DNA from: Candidatus Aminicenantota bacterium
GTDB lineage: Bacteria; Acidobacteriota; Aminicenantia; Aminicenantales; Saccharicenantaceae
Assembly: GCA_026393955.1 (NCBI GenBank)
Contig: JAPKZE010000285.1
Span: forward strand, 1-6,977
Direction of reading: 5' to 3'
DNA length: 6,977 nt
Shown here: positions 6,611-6,977 of the stretch, piece by piece
Layout: every line of letters starts with the position of its first letter
Position numbering within the stretch: position 1 is the stretch's first letter
The notes under the pieces: model-generated
What the model was told of the DNA's origin: nothing
What the model saw: the letters and a program-made list of their open reading frames with translations, nothing else
The model's database searches: none
Made by a program: the position numbers and the translations under genes

Positions 6611-6638
6611 GGGACGACCGGCGAGGCCGAATCGTCCC
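6611..6638 (-). promoter_or_regulatory. Hairpin in the dprA leader, next to the ribosome binding site
   Basis: GGGACGA (6611-6617) and TCGTCCC (6632-6638) are perfect inverted repeats. Inside them, CGGC (6619-6622) pairs with GCCG (6626-6629) around a GAG loop, giving 11 base pairs with a small 1x2 bulge. On the minus-strand mRNA the hairpin ends nine bases before the GAGGAAGG site of dprA. It could mark an mRNA 5' end, bind a regulator or affect ribosome access. The following TTCAATTAT is not a U-run, so it is a poor terminator. Role unknown. Confidence 0.5.
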
Positions 6639-6724
6639 AGCCGTAGGGCAACTCAAGGCGGCCAGCGGATCCCTCTCGAGGCAGCAAGGGATCGGCGCGC
6701 AGCGGAGTCTTCGGAGCGGAGCTC

Positions 6725-6836
6725 CAGAATAGCGGCGGAGCGGCTCGGAGCCGCTATTCTGGGAAGTATCTTAAAAAGAACACTCTTCTCAGATATTTCG
6801 CAGAATCGCGGCTTCGAGTGCTCAGCCCCGATTCTG
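6725..6836. repeat. 112-bp quasi-palindrome made of two related hairpins
   Basis: Hairpin one has perfect 12-bp arms CAGAATAGCGGC (6725-6736) and GCCGCTATTCTG (6750-6761), one more C-G pair outside, and GAGC/GCTC pairing within its loop. Hairpin two has arms CAGAATCGCGGC (6801-6812) and GCCCCGATTCTG (6825-6836) with one mismatch, and GAG/CTC within its loop. The 39 bp between them is itself A+T-rich and self-complementary: AAGTATCT (6764-6771) pairs with AGATATTT (6791-6798). The inner arms of the two hairpins can also pair with each other (11 of 12), so the DNA could form one long hairpin or a three-hairpin fold. It resembles REP/BIME-type or MITE-type intergenic repeats. No target duplication is evident. 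It may also help end transcription of the gene entering from the right. Confidence 0.7.
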
Positions 6837-6903
6837 CCGGGTCGCTCCCAAGAGTCCGCTTCCCGCCGCCGGAGGGGCCGCCTTGGTCAGGGGTCCGTGG
6901 GGC

Positions 6904-6977
6904 TTACTTTTTCGGCTTCTCGACCTGAGCCTGGATGGGCGTGACGATCTTGACCTTGCGGGGCTTGAGCTCGGACC
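6904..6977 (-). CDS. C-terminal end of an unidentified protein
   Basis: Reading leftward from the window edge, one frame gives 23 residues ending ...KPRKVKIVTPIQAQVEKPKK, then TAA (6906-6904). The tail is Lys/Pro-rich and hydrophilic, with no recognisable motif, so the family cannot be named. It is taken as real because it ends just before the structured non-coding interval, lies on the same strand as dprA-topA-xerC, and has a codon pattern like that of its neighbours (mostly G or C in third positions). The other two frames on this strand are also open to the edge, which is why confidence stays moderate. It is probably a separate transcription unit from dprA, given the gap of more than 300 nt. 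Confidence 0.45.
   Translation of the reverse strand, partial: SELKPRKVKIVTPIQAQVEKPKK

Larger units (their letters stand above)
6608..6903. other. Non-coding interval upstream of dprA
   Basis: No credible gene is visible in these 296 bases. Besides the dprA-proximal hairpin and the quasi-palindrome, it holds GATCCCT/AGGGATC (6668-6674 with 6687-6693), a small GGAGC-GGA-GCTCC hairpin (6713-6725) touching the left edge of the palindrome, and the hexamer GCGGAG three times (6702, 6716, 6735). On the minus strand, AAGA-GTGT-TCTT followed by TTT inside the palindrome (6787-6773) is a weak terminator candidate. The part from 6837 to 6903 shows nothing recognisable. No convincing -35/-10 pair for dprA was found. 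No tRNA-like TTCRA arm with proper stems is present. Confidence 0.55.

Noticed and set aside
6780..6840. Possible tRNA or tRNA-like fold
   Set aside because: A TTCGAGT loop-like string occurs at 6813-6819, but flanking bases do not form a T-stem and no anticodon or acceptor arms fit.
6606..6944. 112-codon plus-strand frame across the quasi-palindrome
   Set aside because: Arg/Ser-rich translation of palindromic DNA, no ribosome binding site, and it overlaps the end of the leftward gene at 6904.
1..6977. CRISPR array or tandem repeats
   Set aside because: No regularly spaced direct repeats were seen. The only repeated units are the inverted hairpin arms near 6725-6836 and short G+C-rich words.

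Overview
The window is G+C-rich bacterial chromosome, roughly two thirds G+C by eye. Genes are densely packed, and three of the seven visible starts are not ATG (TTG for rdgB, TTG for topA, GTG for dprA). Strong AGGAGG-type ribosome binding sites and a cleavable signal peptide on a ComEA-like protein suggest a free-living bacterium, probably with a diderm envelope. The lineage cannot be fixed from this sequence. An Acidobacteriota/Aminicenantes-like or deltaproteobacterial-like origin is only a guess. All recognisable genes are housekeeping or DNA-handling genes. No prophage, insertion sequence, CRISPR array, tRNA or rRNA is visible.

Left part (1-1808): the first 128 codons of enolase (eno) run leftwards off the window. 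They are divided from a rightward mgtC-rdgB pair by a 100-bp divergent promoter region. In it, the two best -35 hexamers overlap on opposite strands and both -10 boxes carry an extended TGn. mgtC encodes an MgtC/SapB membrane protein. rdgB encodes the RdgB/HAM1 inosine/xanthosine triphosphate pyrophosphatase, starts at TTG, and overlaps the mgtC stop by 8 nt.

Centre and right (1777-6587), all leftward: dprA, topA and xerC form a tight operon (0 nt between dprA and topA, 20 nt overlap between topA and xerC). After about 200 nt with two hairpins comes a small secreted helix-hairpin-helix protein of ComEA type, ended by a strong intrinsic terminator. That terminator lies inside the 3' end of the convergent rdgB. 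DprA and a ComEA-like protein are both natural-transformation functions (protection of incoming single-stranded DNA, and periplasmic DNA binding). Topoisomerase I and XerC handle supercoiling and chromosome-dimer resolution.

Right edge (6588-6977): a 316-bp non-coding stretch upstream of dprA holds a hairpin next to the dprA ribosome binding site and a 112-bp quasi-palindrome built from two related hairpins (6725-6836). It is followed by the last 24 codons of an unidentified leftward gene. The quasi-palindrome is the least explained structure here. I see no convincing evidence of a wholly new multi-gene system.
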